A DNA stretch of 64,000 bases from Flavobacteriales bacterium (GCA_016705955.1 JADJKO010000002.1:310001-374000), one strand, 5' to 3'; counted from the stretch's first letter, positions 34,901 to 43,028 are shown. The notes: generated from the letters alone by a model not told the origin. Made by a program: numbers and translations.

Positions 34901-37900
34901 AGCGAAACATCCGGCCCGAGGTTGAGCGCACTCAGACTCAACACACCGACGTTGATCGCATCACTCGCAGTGCAACCGTTCAGATCCACAACAACGCTGT
35001 ACGTCGCTGCGGAATTCACGATGATCGTGGGCGTGAAGGCACCGGTGCTCCACAAGTACGAGGCTCCGGGGAAGGTGGCATCGAGCGTGATATCATCACC
35101 GGCACATAGCGTGAGGTCACTGCCGAGGTTCACCGTTGGTGTTGCATTCACCACCACAGCGACGGTATCACTCACCGAACAAAGTCCTTGCGTGGCTTGC
35201 ACCCAGTACGTGCCCGATGTTCCTGTGGTGATGGTTGGTGTGATCGCACCCGTGCTCCACACATAGCTCGCACCGGGAAGCGTCGCATTCAATTGGATGC
35301 TTTGGCCTTGGCAAAGTGTGATGTCCGGGCCGAGGTTCATCGCATCCGGCGTGGCCTCGATGATGTTCACGGCATCCGAAGCGCTGCATCCCGCTCCGTT
35401 GGTCAATGCCACCGAGTAGGTTCCTCCTTGTGTCACATTGATCGTGGGTGTCACCGCACCGGTGTTCCACAAATAGCTCACGCCTGGCGTGATGACGCCT
35501 AGTGTGATCGCATCGCCCGTACACATCGATTGGTCTGCTCCGAGATTGATCACCGGAATGGGAACAACGTTCACATTGATCGCATCGGTAACCGTGCATG
35601 AGCCTTGTGTCACCACCACGCTGTAGACGCCGGTCGTACTTACGTTGATCGTCGGCGTCACGGAACCATTGCTCCACAAGTAGGTGGCGCCGGGTACGGT
35701 CGCATCGAGTGTCAATTGGGCACCTGCGCAGATCGAGGCATCCGGTCCGAGATCGATGGCCGTGGGCGTGGCGTAGGTCGCGGTCAACGCGTCGTTCGCG
35801 ATGCACCCGTTCGCGGTGGTGAGTTGCACCGTGATGGGTCCGCCGCTTTGCACGAGGTAGCTGCCATTCGTGGAACCATCCTGCCACAAGTACCCGGCTC
35901 CGGCTTGCGTCACGTCGAGCAGGAAGTCATCACCCGGACACAACAGGAGATCCGGTCCGAGGTCCACGACGGCAGCGAGGAACGACCCCACGTTGATGGC
36001 ATCGGTTCCCGGACATCCGTTCACGGTCACCTGCACGGAATACGCGCCAGGACCAACGCTGATCGTGGGCGTTACAGCACCGGTGTTCCACAAATAGGTC
36101 GCACTCGCCGTGGTCGCGTTCAGCGTGGCGTTGATCCCCGGACAAACCGAAAGATCCGCACCCAGGTCGATCACCGGCAGCGGCGTCACGAAGAGGTCGA
36201 TCGAATCACGCACGGTGCAACCATTGGTGGTCACATCAAGCCAATAGGTCCCCGCTGTGGTGGGTTGGATGGAGTTGGTCGCATTTCCCGTGTTCCACAA
36301 ATAGGTTGCGCCCGGGACGGTTGCTGTGAATGCTGCTGCACCGGGTCCCGCACAGATCGTCTGATCAGGTCCGAGATTGAAGACCGGCAGCACATGGTTC
36401 GTCAGCACCATTGCATCCGAACTGCTGCAACCGTTCACGGTCACTTGCACGCTGTAATTGCCCGGTGTGCTGGTGGTCAGGGTGGAGTTGGTGGACCCAT
36501 CACTCCACAAATAGCTACCTCCCGGGGTTGTTGCCACCAGTGTGATCGGAGTTCCCGGGCAGACCGTTTGGTCCGGACCGATGTTCACCACTGGCAATGG
36601 CGTCACACTCACGTTCACCGCATCCGTTCCGGTGCATCCATTCACGGTTACACCGACGCTATACGGTCCGGCCGTGCTCGTATTCAGCGTAGGTCCTACC
36701 GAGCCATTGCTCCAGAGATAGGTCGCGCCCGGTGTGGTGGCGTCCAACGTGACCTGAGCGCCTGCGCAGATCACCACGTCGGCGCCGAGGTTCACCACCG
36801 GTGTGGGGTTGTAACTGATGTCGATCGCATCGCTCGCTAGACATCCATTCAACAGAACACCCACACTATAGGTACCCGGGCCGGTCACGTTGAAGGTGCT
36901 CGCTGTGCTTCCATTCTGCCAGGTGTAGGTGGCACCCGGCACAGTGGCTGTGAGTGTAGTGGACTGTCCCGAACAGAGCGTCAGGTCCGGACCGAGGTTC
37001 ACCACCGGCATCGGGTTGTAGTTCACCAACACGTTGTCCGTGGCGGAGCAACTGTTCGCTGTAACCATCACGGTGTACAGTCCCGGACTTGTCACATTGA
37101 AACTGTTGTTCGTGGAACCGTTCTGCCAGAGGTAGGTGCCACCCGGAACGCTGGCGTCCAGTGTGAGGCTTTGTCCCGTGCAGAGTGTGGTGGTGGGACC
37201 GAGGTCGAAGACCGGTAGCGGCGTGACCGAAACATTCACGGAATCGCGCAGCACGATGTTGCCGGTGAGGGACAGATCATCCAAGCCGATGTCGTTGCCG
37301 ATCCCGTCGCCGCTCATGGCGCGCAAGCAAATGTTCGCTGCGGTCTGGCCCGCATTGGTGGTCCACGTTTGCGTGATCGTTTGCCAGCCTGTTCCGAACG
37401 CGGGAAGATTCACCTCCGGACCGAGGATCACCCCATCGATCCACCACTGTAACCGCGCAGGGGTCGCATTGGAAAGTGTGCGTGCGCGGTAACTCAACGT
37501 GTAGGTCTGTTGTGGACATACCACCACATCCTGGCACCACACATAGTAGAGTGCGCTGGGCCAACCGGAGTTGATCATCATGAAATTGCCTGTCCCCGTT
37601 CCGCTGAACTGTGGGTGATAGAGCGCGGCATTCGTGCCGATCCAGTAATTGCCATCCGTGGTGAGAACGTTTGAATAGGTGAACTGGGAAGTGAAGCCCG
37701 TATTCCCCGCGCTGAAGTTGCCATTGGTGATCAGCTCCGGACTGGGGTAGGACACTTGGCACCAATAGGTCCCGGCCGTACCTACAGTGATGTTCTGGCT
37801 GCTCGCCCCGGTGTTCCAGGTCCAAGCGCTGTACCCGGCCGGGCCGTTCAACTGCACCGTTTGCCCTTGGCAGATGGTCGTGTCGTTGTTGATCTGGATC

Positions 37901-37998
37901 GAACACGAGGGTTGGGCGTAGGCTCCGGATAACCCATGGAAGAGCACGGCCCATAGGACCAGCGGTCTTGTAGAGGTTCTTGGATACCAGGTCTTCAT
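31954..37998 (-). CDS. Giant Ig/PKD-like repeat adhesin with T9SS type B (CHU_C) domain
   Basis: Secreted surface protein of 2014 residues. Signal peptide at 1-26 (LVLWAVLFHGLSGAYA); residues about 85-230 form a jelly-roll-like domain (ELITNGNFSAGNTGF, ARLQWWIDGVILGPEV) as in carbohydrate-binding modules; then about 24 Ig/PKD-like domains of some 70 residues with the pattern NLGPDxxLCxGxxxTLDAT...YLWSxG...GTYSVxVTxNGC. The two Cys per domain could form disulfides. The C terminus is the gliding-motility/T9SS type B domain (VPNTFTPNGDGRNEVFRVEV, FDRWGERI, WDGTYHGQPVQDGVYVW). Seven central domains are near-identical at DNA level. Likely role: adhesion or gliding, by analogy. GTG 38007 is an alternative start. 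Confidence 0.93.
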   Translation of the reverse strand: MKTWYPRTSTRPLVLWAVLFHGLSGAYAQPSCSIQINNDTTICQGQTVQLNGPAGYSAWTWNTGASSQNITVGTAGTYWCQVSYPSPELITNGNFSAGNTGFTSQFTYSNVLTTDGNYWIGTNAALYHPQFSGTGTGNFMMINSGWPSALYYVWCQDVVVCPQQTYTLSYRARTLSNATPARLQWWIDGVILGPEVNLPAFGTGWQTITQTWTTNAGQTAANICLRAMSGDGIGNDIGLDDLSLTGNIVLRDSVNVSVTPLPVFDLGPTTTLCTGQSLTLDASVPGGTYLWQNGSTNNSFNVTSPGLYTVMVTANSCSATDNVLVNYNPMPVVNLGPDLTLCSGQSTTLTATVPGATYTWQNGSTASTFNVTGPGTYSVGVLLNGCLASDAIDISYNPTPVVNLGADVVICAGAQVTLDATTPGATYLWSNGSVGPTLNTSTAGPYSVGVTVNGCTGTDAVNVSVTPLPVVNIGPDQTVCPGTPITLVATTPGGSYLWSDGSTNSTLTTSTPGNYSVQVTVNGCSSSDAMVLTNHVLPVFNLGPDQTICAGPGAAAFTATVPGATYLWNTGNATNSIQPTTAGTYWLDVTTNGCTVRDSIDLFVTPLPVIDLGADLSVCPGINATLNATTASATYLWNTGAVTPTISVGPGAYSVQVTVNGCPGTDAINVGSFLAAVVDLGPDLLLCPGDDFLLDVTQAGAGYLWQDGSTNGSYLVQSGGPITVQLTTANGCIANDALTATYATPTAIDLGPDASICAGAQLTLDATVPGATYLWSNGSVTPTINVSTTGVYSVVVTQGSCTVTDAINVNVVPIPVINLGADQSMCTGDAITLGVITPGVSYLWNTGAVTPTINVTQGGTYSVALTNGAGCSASDAVNIIEATPDAMNLGPDITLCQGQSIQLNATLPGASYVWSTGAITPTITTGTSGTYWVQATQGLCSVSDTVAVVVNATPTVNLGSDLTLCAGDDITLDATFPGASYLWSTGAFTPTIIVNSAATYSVVVDLNGCTASDAINVGVLSLSALNLGPDVSLCSGQTVTLDATMPGVSYLWSSGAITPTITTGTSGTYWVQATQGLCSVNDTVAVVVNATPTVNLGSDLTLCAGDDVTLDATNLGATYLWSTGAITSTIIVNSAATYSVVVDLNGCTASDAINVGVLSLSALNLGPDVSLCSGQTVTLDATMPGVSYLWSSGAITPTITTGTSGTYWVQATQGLCSVSDTVAVVVNATPTVNLGSDLTLCAGDDAVLNATYPGATYLWSTGAITSTIIVNSAVTYSVVVDLNGCTASDAINVGVLSLSALNLGPDISLCSGQTVTLDATMPGVSYLWSSGAITPTITTGTSGTYWVQATQGLCSVSDTVAVVVNATPTVNLGSDLTLCAGDDVTLDATFPGASYLWSTGAVTPTITVNTAATYSVVVDLNGCTASDAINVGVLSPAGFDLGPDVQLCAGDQVVFALGIAGANYLWSTGAVTSSISVNTTSTVWVQVSQGICSASDTVEVFVAEPGAIDLGGSITACEGTMVTLDATLPGATYLWNTGAITAQLAVTTSGTYSVVASVAQCTVTDEVVVTIVPLPVVEIGGDQSFCPGASAIFNAAIPGATYLWQDGSTGASYITSASEPVSVIVTVNGCSASDAAQSIVLTAPVADLGNDTTICEGAALLLDVTQNGATYLWNDGSVDPTATITIPGAYSVTVELNGCSASDAINVAVFIPSALDLGADQLICPGETVPLATNISGQHLWSTGSTAGSITATQGGVYWVRVQVAACVVSDTITINMVPLVTPDLGNPLLFCEGDSAILQVEPNGATVLWSTGSHADAITVTTSGNYGVVLSLLGCTTTDAVAITVLEFVDSVSLGSNNRYCPGYPLVLDLTIPLAQYVWSTGATGSSISVEQPGTYSVTVTGQCIEATASIEVVEGVCDPIVYVPNTFTPNGDGRNEVFRVEVYGALRDFQLDIFDRWGERIHASDDPSVTWDGTYHGQPVQDGVYVWKVRYRAPTDNGPVARELIGHVTVLR
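33700..35250 (-). repeat. 414-bp tandem repeats inside the adhesin gene
   Basis: The word GACGGTATCA recurs at 33919, 34333, 34747 and 35161, exactly 414 bases apart, and the flanking sequence is nearly identical between copies over about 3.7 units. Each unit encodes two Ig/PKD-like domains (138 residues): one with GPDVSLCSGQTVTLDATMPG and one with GSDLTLCAGDD. Confidence 0.9.
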
Positions 37999-38015
37999 CG
38001 GGCGCACGTCGCTGG

Positions 38016-38023
38016 CAAAGGTC
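38016..38023 (-). promoter_or_regulatory. -7-like box GACCTTTG for the adhesin gene
   Basis: Same octamer as for trmD, here 17 bases before the ATG at 37998, allowing a short leader. Confidence 0.45.
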
Positions 38024-38065
38024 GGACCATCAGGTCGGCCGGGAAAAGTGGTCGCTGGGGAACTA

Positions 38066-38719
38066 TCAACGGGCGATGAACACCCGGTTGACGCCCATGG
38101 ACCTCAATTCGTCCACTGAGCCGAAGACCCGGGCCAAATTTTCCCGGACCAGTTCGCAGCGACGGTCGCTTGCCTCATCGTACCCCACGGTGTTGAAACA
38201 GAGCACTCCGGAGCAACGGTCACGCAAGGCATGCGCGAATCCCATGGCGTCGATCCCGCGCGCCAGATCAAGGTCATCGAACAGGTCCACGAGCACCAGG
38301 TCGAAGCGATCCTTCAGGGCGTGGACCTGAACGGTGGCGTCGCCTTCGACGACGGTGAGGTCCTGGTACTGCTCCGATCCGAAATGTTCTCTGGCCACCT
38401 TGATCATGGCGGGGTCCCACTCCACCGCAGTGATGGGTGCGCCGATGTGCAGCTCCGCACGCAGGATCCGTGGAACGCTTCCTCCACCAAGGCCAAGCAG
38501 GAGGATGTTCTTCGGATCAACGGTTCGGACAGTGGGATGCTTCATCACATCCTGGAATACGCGATGCAAACTCCCGAAGGACTGATTGCCGTGCGCACTG
38601 TTCAGGACCAACTGACCGGCTTCCCAGCGCACGACCAAGGGTCCATTCCGCCCTTCAATGCGCTCCACATTGATCGGCGCGAGCCAGCTCAACAGACGTT
38701 TCACGCGCACCGGGACCAT
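38066..38719 (-). CDS. Spermidine-synthase-like methyltransferase-fold protein
   Basis: Cytoplasmic Rossmann-fold protein of 217 residues related to the spermidine synthase catalytic domain. The SAM/dcSAM-binding glycine loop is NILLLGLGGGSVPRIL, followed by ITAVEWDPAMIKVAREHF (acidic residue ending strand 2) and VVEGDATVQVH, then FDLVLVDLFDD. The N-terminal tetramerisation domain of true SpeE is shorter here and the aminopropyl acceptor site is not evident, so polyamine synthesis is uncertain. The ATG at 38719 (MVPVRVKRLL) is preferred to the GTG at 38743 because a CATCTTTA box lies five bases before it. Confidence 0.7.
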   Translation of the reverse strand: MVPVRVKRLLSWLAPINVERIEGRNGPLVVRWEAGQLVLNSAHGNQSFGSLHRVFQDVMKHPTVRTVDPKNILLLGLGGGSVPRILRAELHIGAPITAVEWDPAMIKVAREHFGSEQYQDLTVVEGDATVQVHALKDRFDLVLVDLFDDLDLARGIDAMGFAHALRDRCSGVLCFNTVGYDEASDRRCELVRENLARVFGSVDELRSMGVNRVFIAR

Positions 38720-38724
38720 GGGTG

Positions 38725-38732
38725 TAAAGATG
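38725..38732 (-). promoter_or_regulatory. -7-like box CATCTTTA for the spermidine-synthase-like gene
   Basis: Five bases before the ATG at 38719; the last base differs from the usual G. Confidence 0.4.
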
Positions 38733-38749
38733 CCCCGAAGCACTGGACC

Positions 38750-38757
38750 TACTTTCG
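38750..38757 (+). promoter_or_regulatory. -7-like box TACTTTCG for the first nucleotide cyclase
   Basis: Ends six bases before the GTG start at 38764, which supports that unusual start codon. Confidence 0.5.
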
Positions 38758-38763
38758 CGGCCC

Positions 38764-39807
38764 GTGAAAGCCATCACCCGACATAAACTGCGCAAGCTCC
38801 TCAAGTACGCCTTCGTAGCGGCGTTCGTGGCGTGGGTGCTCACCTTGTTCAGCGGGGACCACATGGGCGTGCTGGTCCTTGGCGCATGGATGCTTCTAGG
38901 CCTTTGGACCGGGGTGTTGGAGGAATACCTCTTCGGCCGCCGCTTCCGGGCCATGGCGATCCCCTTCCAATTCCTCGGGAAGGTCGTTCTGGTGAATCTC
39001 TTCACCGTGCTGTTGATCGGCGTTGCGTGGCTGTGGAATTCGGATCGCTTCACCATGCTCGCATCTGACGTGCCCTACCGGATGTATGAGATCTTCGGGA
39101 TGGCGGAGTTCTACCGGCTCCTGCTGCGCGTGATCGTGGTCAGTTCCATCGCCATCCTGGTGGTGCAAGTGGAGGAGTGGATGGGACGCCGGACCTTCCT
39201 CGGATTCCTGTTAGGGCGATACGAGCGACCGAAGGCCGAGGAACGCGTGGTGTTGACCATGGACCTGGTGGGCAGCACCGCGATCGCGGAAAAACTCGGC
39301 GACCTGCGGTACTACCGTTTCCTGAATCACGTGTACTCGCTCATGACCGATGCGGTGCTGCGGAACGAAGCGGACATCCACAAATACGTAGGGGACGAAG
39401 TGATCTTCACTTGGCCGATGCGGATCGGTATCCGGGGTTCCAACTGCCTGGACCTGTACTTCGATGTAATGGAAAGGATCGAGGAACATGCGGGCGATTT
39501 CGAGCGGGAGTATGGCATCATTCCCGAGTATCGCGCCTCTGTCCACGGCGGTCGGGTGATCTCTGCTCAGGTCGGCCACGTGAAGCGCACGTTGGACCTG
39601 AGCGGGGATGTGATGAACAGCGTCTCGCGCATGCTCGGTCTTGCCAAAGCCATGAAGGTTGATCTTCTCGCGTCCGCGGAATTACTTCAACGCATCCCCG
39701 ATGCAGGATCCCGCTTTCTCATCGGTGAACAGCATGTGGTGCCGGTGAAGGGGAAGCGCAAGGAAGTTCGTGTGCATACCGTCGAACGGATCAGCACGTT
39801 GGAATGA
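38764..39807 (+). CDS. Membrane-bound class III adenylate/guanylate cyclase
   Basis: Enzyme of 347 residues that would make cAMP or cGMP at the inner membrane. Four hydrophobic helices fill residues 12-140, followed by the class III catalytic domain (about 160-345): first metal Asp in VVLTMDLVGSTAIAEKLG, second in KYVGDEVIFTWP, and the transition-state Asn and Arg in SGDVMNSVSRM. Thus all catalytic residues are present. The start is GTG; there is no nearby ATG and the promoter box supports it. It overlaps the next gene by four bases (ATGA). A second cyclase of the same build lies at 40898 on the other strand. Confidence 0.88.
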   Translation: MKAITRHKLRKLLKYAFVAAFVAWVLTLFSGDHMGVLVLGAWMLLGLWTGVLEEYLFGRRFRAMAIPFQFLGKVVLVNLFTVLLIGVAWLWNSDRFTMLASDVPYRMYEIFGMAEFYRLLLRVIVVSSIAILVVQVEEWMGRRTFLGFLLGRYERPKAEERVVLTMDLVGSTAIAEKLGDLRYYRFLNHVYSLMTDAVLRNEADIHKYVGDEVIFTWPMRIGIRGSNCLDLYFDVMERIEEHAGDFEREYGIIPEYRASVHGGRVISAQVGHVKRTLDLSGDVMNSVSRMLGLAKAMKVDLLASAELLQRIPDAGSRFLIGEQHVVPVKGKRKEVRVHTVERISTLE

Positions 39808-40901
39808 TCCGCTTGTTGGTCATCCTTGTTTGCGGTGTTCCGTTGTTCCTCCGCGCACAGGTGCCGCTCCCGGTGATCACTTCGGAGGATCGCTTTTTCA
39901 TCTTCCACGATGGTCGGTTCGAGCAGATGGAACCGCGGCCGCCCAAGAAGGCGCTTGCGATGAACGGCCAGTTCGTGTACCAGGATCAGCAAGGCCAATT
40001 GAAGATCTTCTTACCGGAAGGCAGGCGACTGCATTTGCTTGACCGCCGCAGCGACATCGTATTGAAAGGGACGCGGAAGCGCGTGGCTTGGATGGCGATG
40101 GATACGTTGAAGACCGTTCGCGAAGGACGTGCGGTGATACTGGCGGAGAACGTGCAGCGCTTCACGGTGGGAGACAGCATCATGGTCCTGTTGGATAGTG
40201 CGCGCCATGAAATGATCGCACTCTGGAAGAGGACGGCGACGACATTGGCCACTGTGCAACCGGGAAGTGAAAGCGCGCAATGGGCGCAAGGCAGCAATAC
40301 CGTCGTCTTCTTCAACAAGGAGGCTGGATCACTATTCGCCTATTACCACGGATCGGTGAAGCTTCTTTGTGACAGCACCGATGTCGGGATCGTGGCGACA
40401 GGTGGCGATATCGTTGGGTACTGGCACGGCGGTAAACGGAACTTCCGTGCCTACTACAAAGGCGCGGATGTTGAACTTGCCGATCTACGACCTGCCCGCG
40501 TTCTGGCCGGTGAAGGGCTGTTGGCCTTCGTGGATGCGAATGGCCGGTTGAAGTGCTTCGAGAGTGGCGTGTTGCATACGGTCTTGGATGAGGCGCCGAC
40601 GGACTTCTGGGTGAAGGACAGCCTGCTGCTCTTCCTTCACGATGGACGACTGAACCTGTTCCAACACGGATCGGCAACAGTTGTTGAACCCTATGTACCG
40701 GAGCAGTGGCAGGTGGAAGGCGGACTGCTTGCCTACTTGGATATCAACCGCGAGTTGAGAGGGATCGTCAATGGCGAGCGCTTCCGTTTCGGGAAGGAGG
40801 CCAACATCAACGGATTCGAATTGTTCGGTGAGGCTGTGGTGTACCGCAGCCCATTGGGCCACATGGTGGTTGCTACGAAGCGCAGGATGTACGAGTACTA
40901 G
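39804..40901 (+). CDS. Exported protein of unknown function, probable beta-propeller
   Basis: Protein of 365 residues with signal peptide (RLLVILVCGVPLFLRAQ). The mature part alternates short strands and turns with loose repeats of about 45 residues (ITSEDRFFIFHDGRFEQME, GGDIVGYWHGGKRNFRAYYK, LAFVDANGRLKCFESGVLH, DSLLLFLHDGRLNLFQHG), which suggests a propeller similar to WG or Kelch proteins. I do not recognise a named family. It is translationally coupled to the upstream cyclase gene, so it may be a periplasmic partner of that enzyme (inference). Its TAG stop shares bases with the stop of the convergent second cyclase. Confidence 0.7.
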   Translation: MIRLLVILVCGVPLFLRAQVPLPVITSEDRFFIFHDGRFEQMEPRPPKKALAMNGQFVYQDQQGQLKIFLPEGRRLHLLDRRSDIVLKGTRKRVAWMAMDTLKTVREGRAVILAENVQRFTVGDSIMVLLDSARHEMIALWKRTATTLATVQPGSESAQWAQGSNTVVFFNKEAGSLFAYYHGSVKLLCDSTDVGIVATGGDIVGYWHGGKRNFRAYYKGADVELADLRPARVLAGEGLLAFVDANGRLKCFESGVLHTVLDEAPTDFWVKDSLLLFLHDGRLNLFQHGSATVVEPYVPEQWQVEGGLLAYLDINRELRGIVNGERFRFGKEANINGFELFGEAVVYRSPLGHMVVATKRRMYEY

Positions 40902-41977
40902 CTCGCGTCCAGCGCGTGAACCGCTGTGGCTGGAGATTCCGGTTCCAGCGTCCAAAGGCTCATGGTGCTTCGCTTACCGCGCAAGGCGATGCTGCCAATG
41001 CCCCGCACTTTCAATTTGCCCAGTGGCTGAAGCAGGTCGAGGAGTTCCTTGCTGATCAGGTTGTCGACGCCGTATTCGTTGCAGGTGTCCTGGATCCGCG
41101 CAGCTGTGTTCACCACATCGCCACTGAAGATCCGTTCCTTCTTCATCAACCCCACTTCGCCCACGGTAACCTCGCCGTAATGGAAGCCGGCCTTGAACGC
41201 TGGCGCGATCCCATATCGCTCTTTGTAGTACGGACCGCGCCGCTGCAACTTGGCTCGGATGTCCAGAAAGCAGCGGATGCAACGCTGCCGTGATATGCCT
41301 TGCCGCAAGGGCCAGCTCACGCTGATCTCATCACCCACGTATTGGTAGATGTCACCACGCGAATAGAGGATCGGGTCGGTGATGTCGGTGAACAGTTCGT
41401 TCAACAATTTGAAGTAGCGCACGTGTCCAAGTTCCTCAGCGATGGAGGTGGACGACCGCATATCCAGGAACATGAAGATCCGCAGTTCCTGTCGCGGTTT
41501 GTGGTAACGGCCGATCAGGTATCCGAAGGCATCATTGCCGTATTGATCGCTCAGCCGAACGATCAGCATGGTGCTCGCCATGAGGCAAGCCCAGTAAAGG
41601 TATTCGGCCAACCACGGAAGGCTCAGCAACCGATCCTTGAACGAACCGCCCATTGGATCCCCGATGGACGGCACCAACGCACCAGTGATCATGACCACCA
41701 GGAGGATCATCGAGGCAACGATGGAAAGCGCTGCGAAGTAGGGTACATGCCGCAGTTTGTCGCGCAGTAGGAAGATGTAGACGCCCCCACCGAAGAACCC
41801 GGCGAGCAATGCAGCGATCAATTCCTCTGTACCACGATCCAGCAAGGAACTGTTCAGTCCATGATGAATGAGGAGGTTGTGTTCCAGCAGTGCGCGGAAC
41901 AGGCCGATCAGTGCCCACGCCGCGGCGATCCGCAGGGTGCGCATCGTGCGCGTTCGAACGCGGGTGTAGGGATCCAT
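40898..41977 (-). CDS. Second membrane-bound class III nucleotide cyclase
   Basis: Protein of 359 residues with four hydrophobic helices (about 12-150) and a C-terminal class III cyclase domain: metal Asp in FMFLDMRSSTSIAEELGH, second Asp in YQYVGDEISVSWP, and Asn/Arg in FSGDVVNTAARIQD. The residue before YVGDE is Q where the first cyclase has K, so nucleotide preference may differ. A 100-residue N-terminal extension is possible in frame but is cut by a homopolymer tract and belongs to another gene; the ATG at 41977 is preferred, with an ATTCTTCG box four bases before it. Confidence 0.87.
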   Translation of the reverse strand: MDPYTRVRTRTMRTLRIAAAWALIGLFRALLEHNLLIHHGLNSSLLDRGTEELIAALLAGFFGGGVYIFLLRDKLRHVPYFAALSIVASMILLVVMITGALVPSIGDPMGGSFKDRLLSLPWLAEYLYWACLMASTMLIVRLSDQYGNDAFGYLIGRYHKPRQELRIFMFLDMRSSTSIAEELGHVRYFKLLNELFTDITDPILYSRGDIYQYVGDEISVSWPLRQGISRQRCIRCFLDIRAKLQRRGPYYKERYGIAPAFKAGFHYGEVTVGEVGLMKKERIFSGDVVNTAARIQDTCNEYGVDNLISKELLDLLQPLGKLKVRGIGSIALRGKRSTMSLWTLEPESPATAVHALDAS

Positions 41978-41981
41978 GGAT

Positions 41982-41989
41982 CGAAGAAT
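41982..41989 (-). promoter_or_regulatory. -7-like box ATTCTTCG for the second cyclase
   Basis: Four bases before the ATG at 41977; first two bases depart from TA. Confidence 0.35.
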
Positions 41990-42029
41990 GAGCCGTACTG
42001 GCGGCGGCAGCGAAGGTAGATGGCAGGGT

Positions 42030-42364
42030 TGCTCGTGATGGACCACCGCATTGCCGGGGGAACCACCACGAGGGAGTACCCACCGACGCGCCAAGCACCC
42101 CCGAAAAAAAGGGACGGCCCGGGGCCCCCCTGCGCGGGGGGGAAAAAAAAACCCCCCATCCACGCTGGCGATCCAGCACACCACCGCAGCGCTGTGCAGG
42201 AACTCCCCGATATCCTTGCGACTCCGCCAAGCGATATGGATGGCCAAGCCGATGGTGGGAATGAACATGGCAAGGCCCAGCGGTTTCCAGAGCATCACCC
42301 AGTAGAGGTCCTTCACCAACCAAAGGATGATGTGGAAATCCTCCGTGGCCGGTAGAGAGCGGAA
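42030..42364 (-). pseudogene. Broken gene for a small membrane protein
   Basis: One frame from 42364 to about 42160 reads as a natural membrane protein (EDFHIILWLVKDLYWVMLWK, then FIPTIGLAIHIAWRSRKDIG and FLHSAAVVCWIASVDG), of a small three- to four-helix type that I have the impression is common in Bacteroidota. It then runs into a 60-base homopolymer tract, after which another frame gives GGYSLVVVPPAMRW, a plausible last helix. No start codon is found before the first helix (a TAG precedes it). The gene is therefore damaged or mis-sequenced. Confidence 0.45.
42097..42157. other. Homopolymer-rich tract (runs of C, A, G)
   Basis: The tract consists almost only of runs: five C, seven A, four G, six C, eight G, nine A, six C. 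Nothing like it occurs elsewhere in the window. It interrupts the small membrane gene and looks like damaged or artefactual sequence. Confidence 0.8.
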
Positions 42365-42383
42365 CTAGGTGTTTCGTTCGGCG

Positions 42384-42391
42384 CAAAGGTG
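42384..42391 (-). promoter_or_regulatory. -7-like box CACCTTTG upstream of the broken membrane gene
   Basis: Same octamer as at 29774, located about 20 bases before the first readable codon of the small membrane gene. Confidence 0.35.
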
Positions 42392-42429
42392 GGTCTGTCG
42401 AAGATTCCGCATTTTCGCGCCGGACCCGG

Positions 42430-42437
42430 TAATTTCG
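42430..42437 (+). promoter_or_regulatory. -7-like box TAATTTCG for the CRD protein gene
   Basis: Ends six bases before the ATG at 42444; identical to the box before clpS. Confidence 0.5.
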
Positions 42438-42443
42438 GAGGCG

Positions 42444-43028
42444 ATGATGGTGAAGCAGCGTGTTCTGGTCAGTCTAATTGGCGCCACCCTTGGGTTGTTC
42501 GTTGCCACGGACGCCGCCGCCTTCCACATCAAGTTGCACGGTCTGGTCACGGAGTATTTCACCGGTGATGGCCTGAAGGATGTACAGGTTCGTTTGGTGA
42601 AGGACAGCGTGGAGCGTGGGACGGTGTTCACGAACGGTCGCGGTGAGTATGAACTGTTCCTGGAGCGCGGCTACGATTACCAGGTGTGGTATTACCGGCA
42701 GGACCTCGTTCCGAAGTTCATCCGGATCGATGCCTCGGAGATCCCGCTGTTCCCGGATGTGCCGTTCTATGACATGGATGTGCAGATGACGTTGTTCGAG
42801 CACATCGCCGGTTTCGATTTCTCCGTCTTCGATGCGTACGTGGGCCTTGCTGAGTACAAGCACAGTGTGCGCAACCTCAATTGGGACATTGAGTACACCG
42901 AGCGCCGCAGGCCGGAGATCGCACGGGTGATGATCCTCTACGAACGTGCCGTGGGCGATCGGAAGAGGGCAGCGGAGATCGAGGGCAAGACGATCAAGCG
43001 GGGAAAACGCAAGCGCGTCTACTTCTGA
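42444..43028 (+). CDS. Exported CRD-fold protein, function unknown
   Basis: Protein of 194 residues with signal peptide (RVLVSLIGATLGLFVATDAAA) and a domain like the carboxypeptidase regulatory fold: IKLHGLVTEYFTGDGLKDVQ, GRGEYELFLERGYDYQVWY. The second half has DVPFYDMDVQMTLFEHIAGF and FDAYVGLAEYKHS, also found in similar order in the protein at 44619, so the two are paralogues. The C terminus is basic (KTIKRGKRKRVYF). ATG 42447 is an alternative start. The gene overlaps the 3' end of folP by ten bases. Confidence 0.65.
   Translation: MMVKQRVLVSLIGATLGLFVATDAAAFHIKLHGLVTEYFTGDGLKDVQVRLVKDSVERGTVFTNGRGEYELFLERGYDYQVWYYRQDLVPKFIRIDASEIPLFPDVPFYDMDVQMTLFEHIAGFDFSVFDAYVGLAEYKHSVRNLNWDIEYTERRRPEIARVMILYERAVGDRKRAAEIEGKTIKRGKRKRVYF

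Noticed and set aside
32554..35109. Several long plus-strand frames opposite the adhesin gene, with repeated sequences
   Set aside because: Their repetition only reflects the tandem domains of the adhesin on the minus strand.
33700..35250. Regularly spaced repeats as a possible CRISPR array
   Set aside because: The period is 414 bases, the spacers are not unique and the whole stretch is one coding frame.
41978..42319. N-terminal extension of the second cyclase by 114 residues
   Set aside because: The extension passes through a homopolymer tract, its first part reads as another membrane protein, and a promoter-like box precedes the ATG at 41977.
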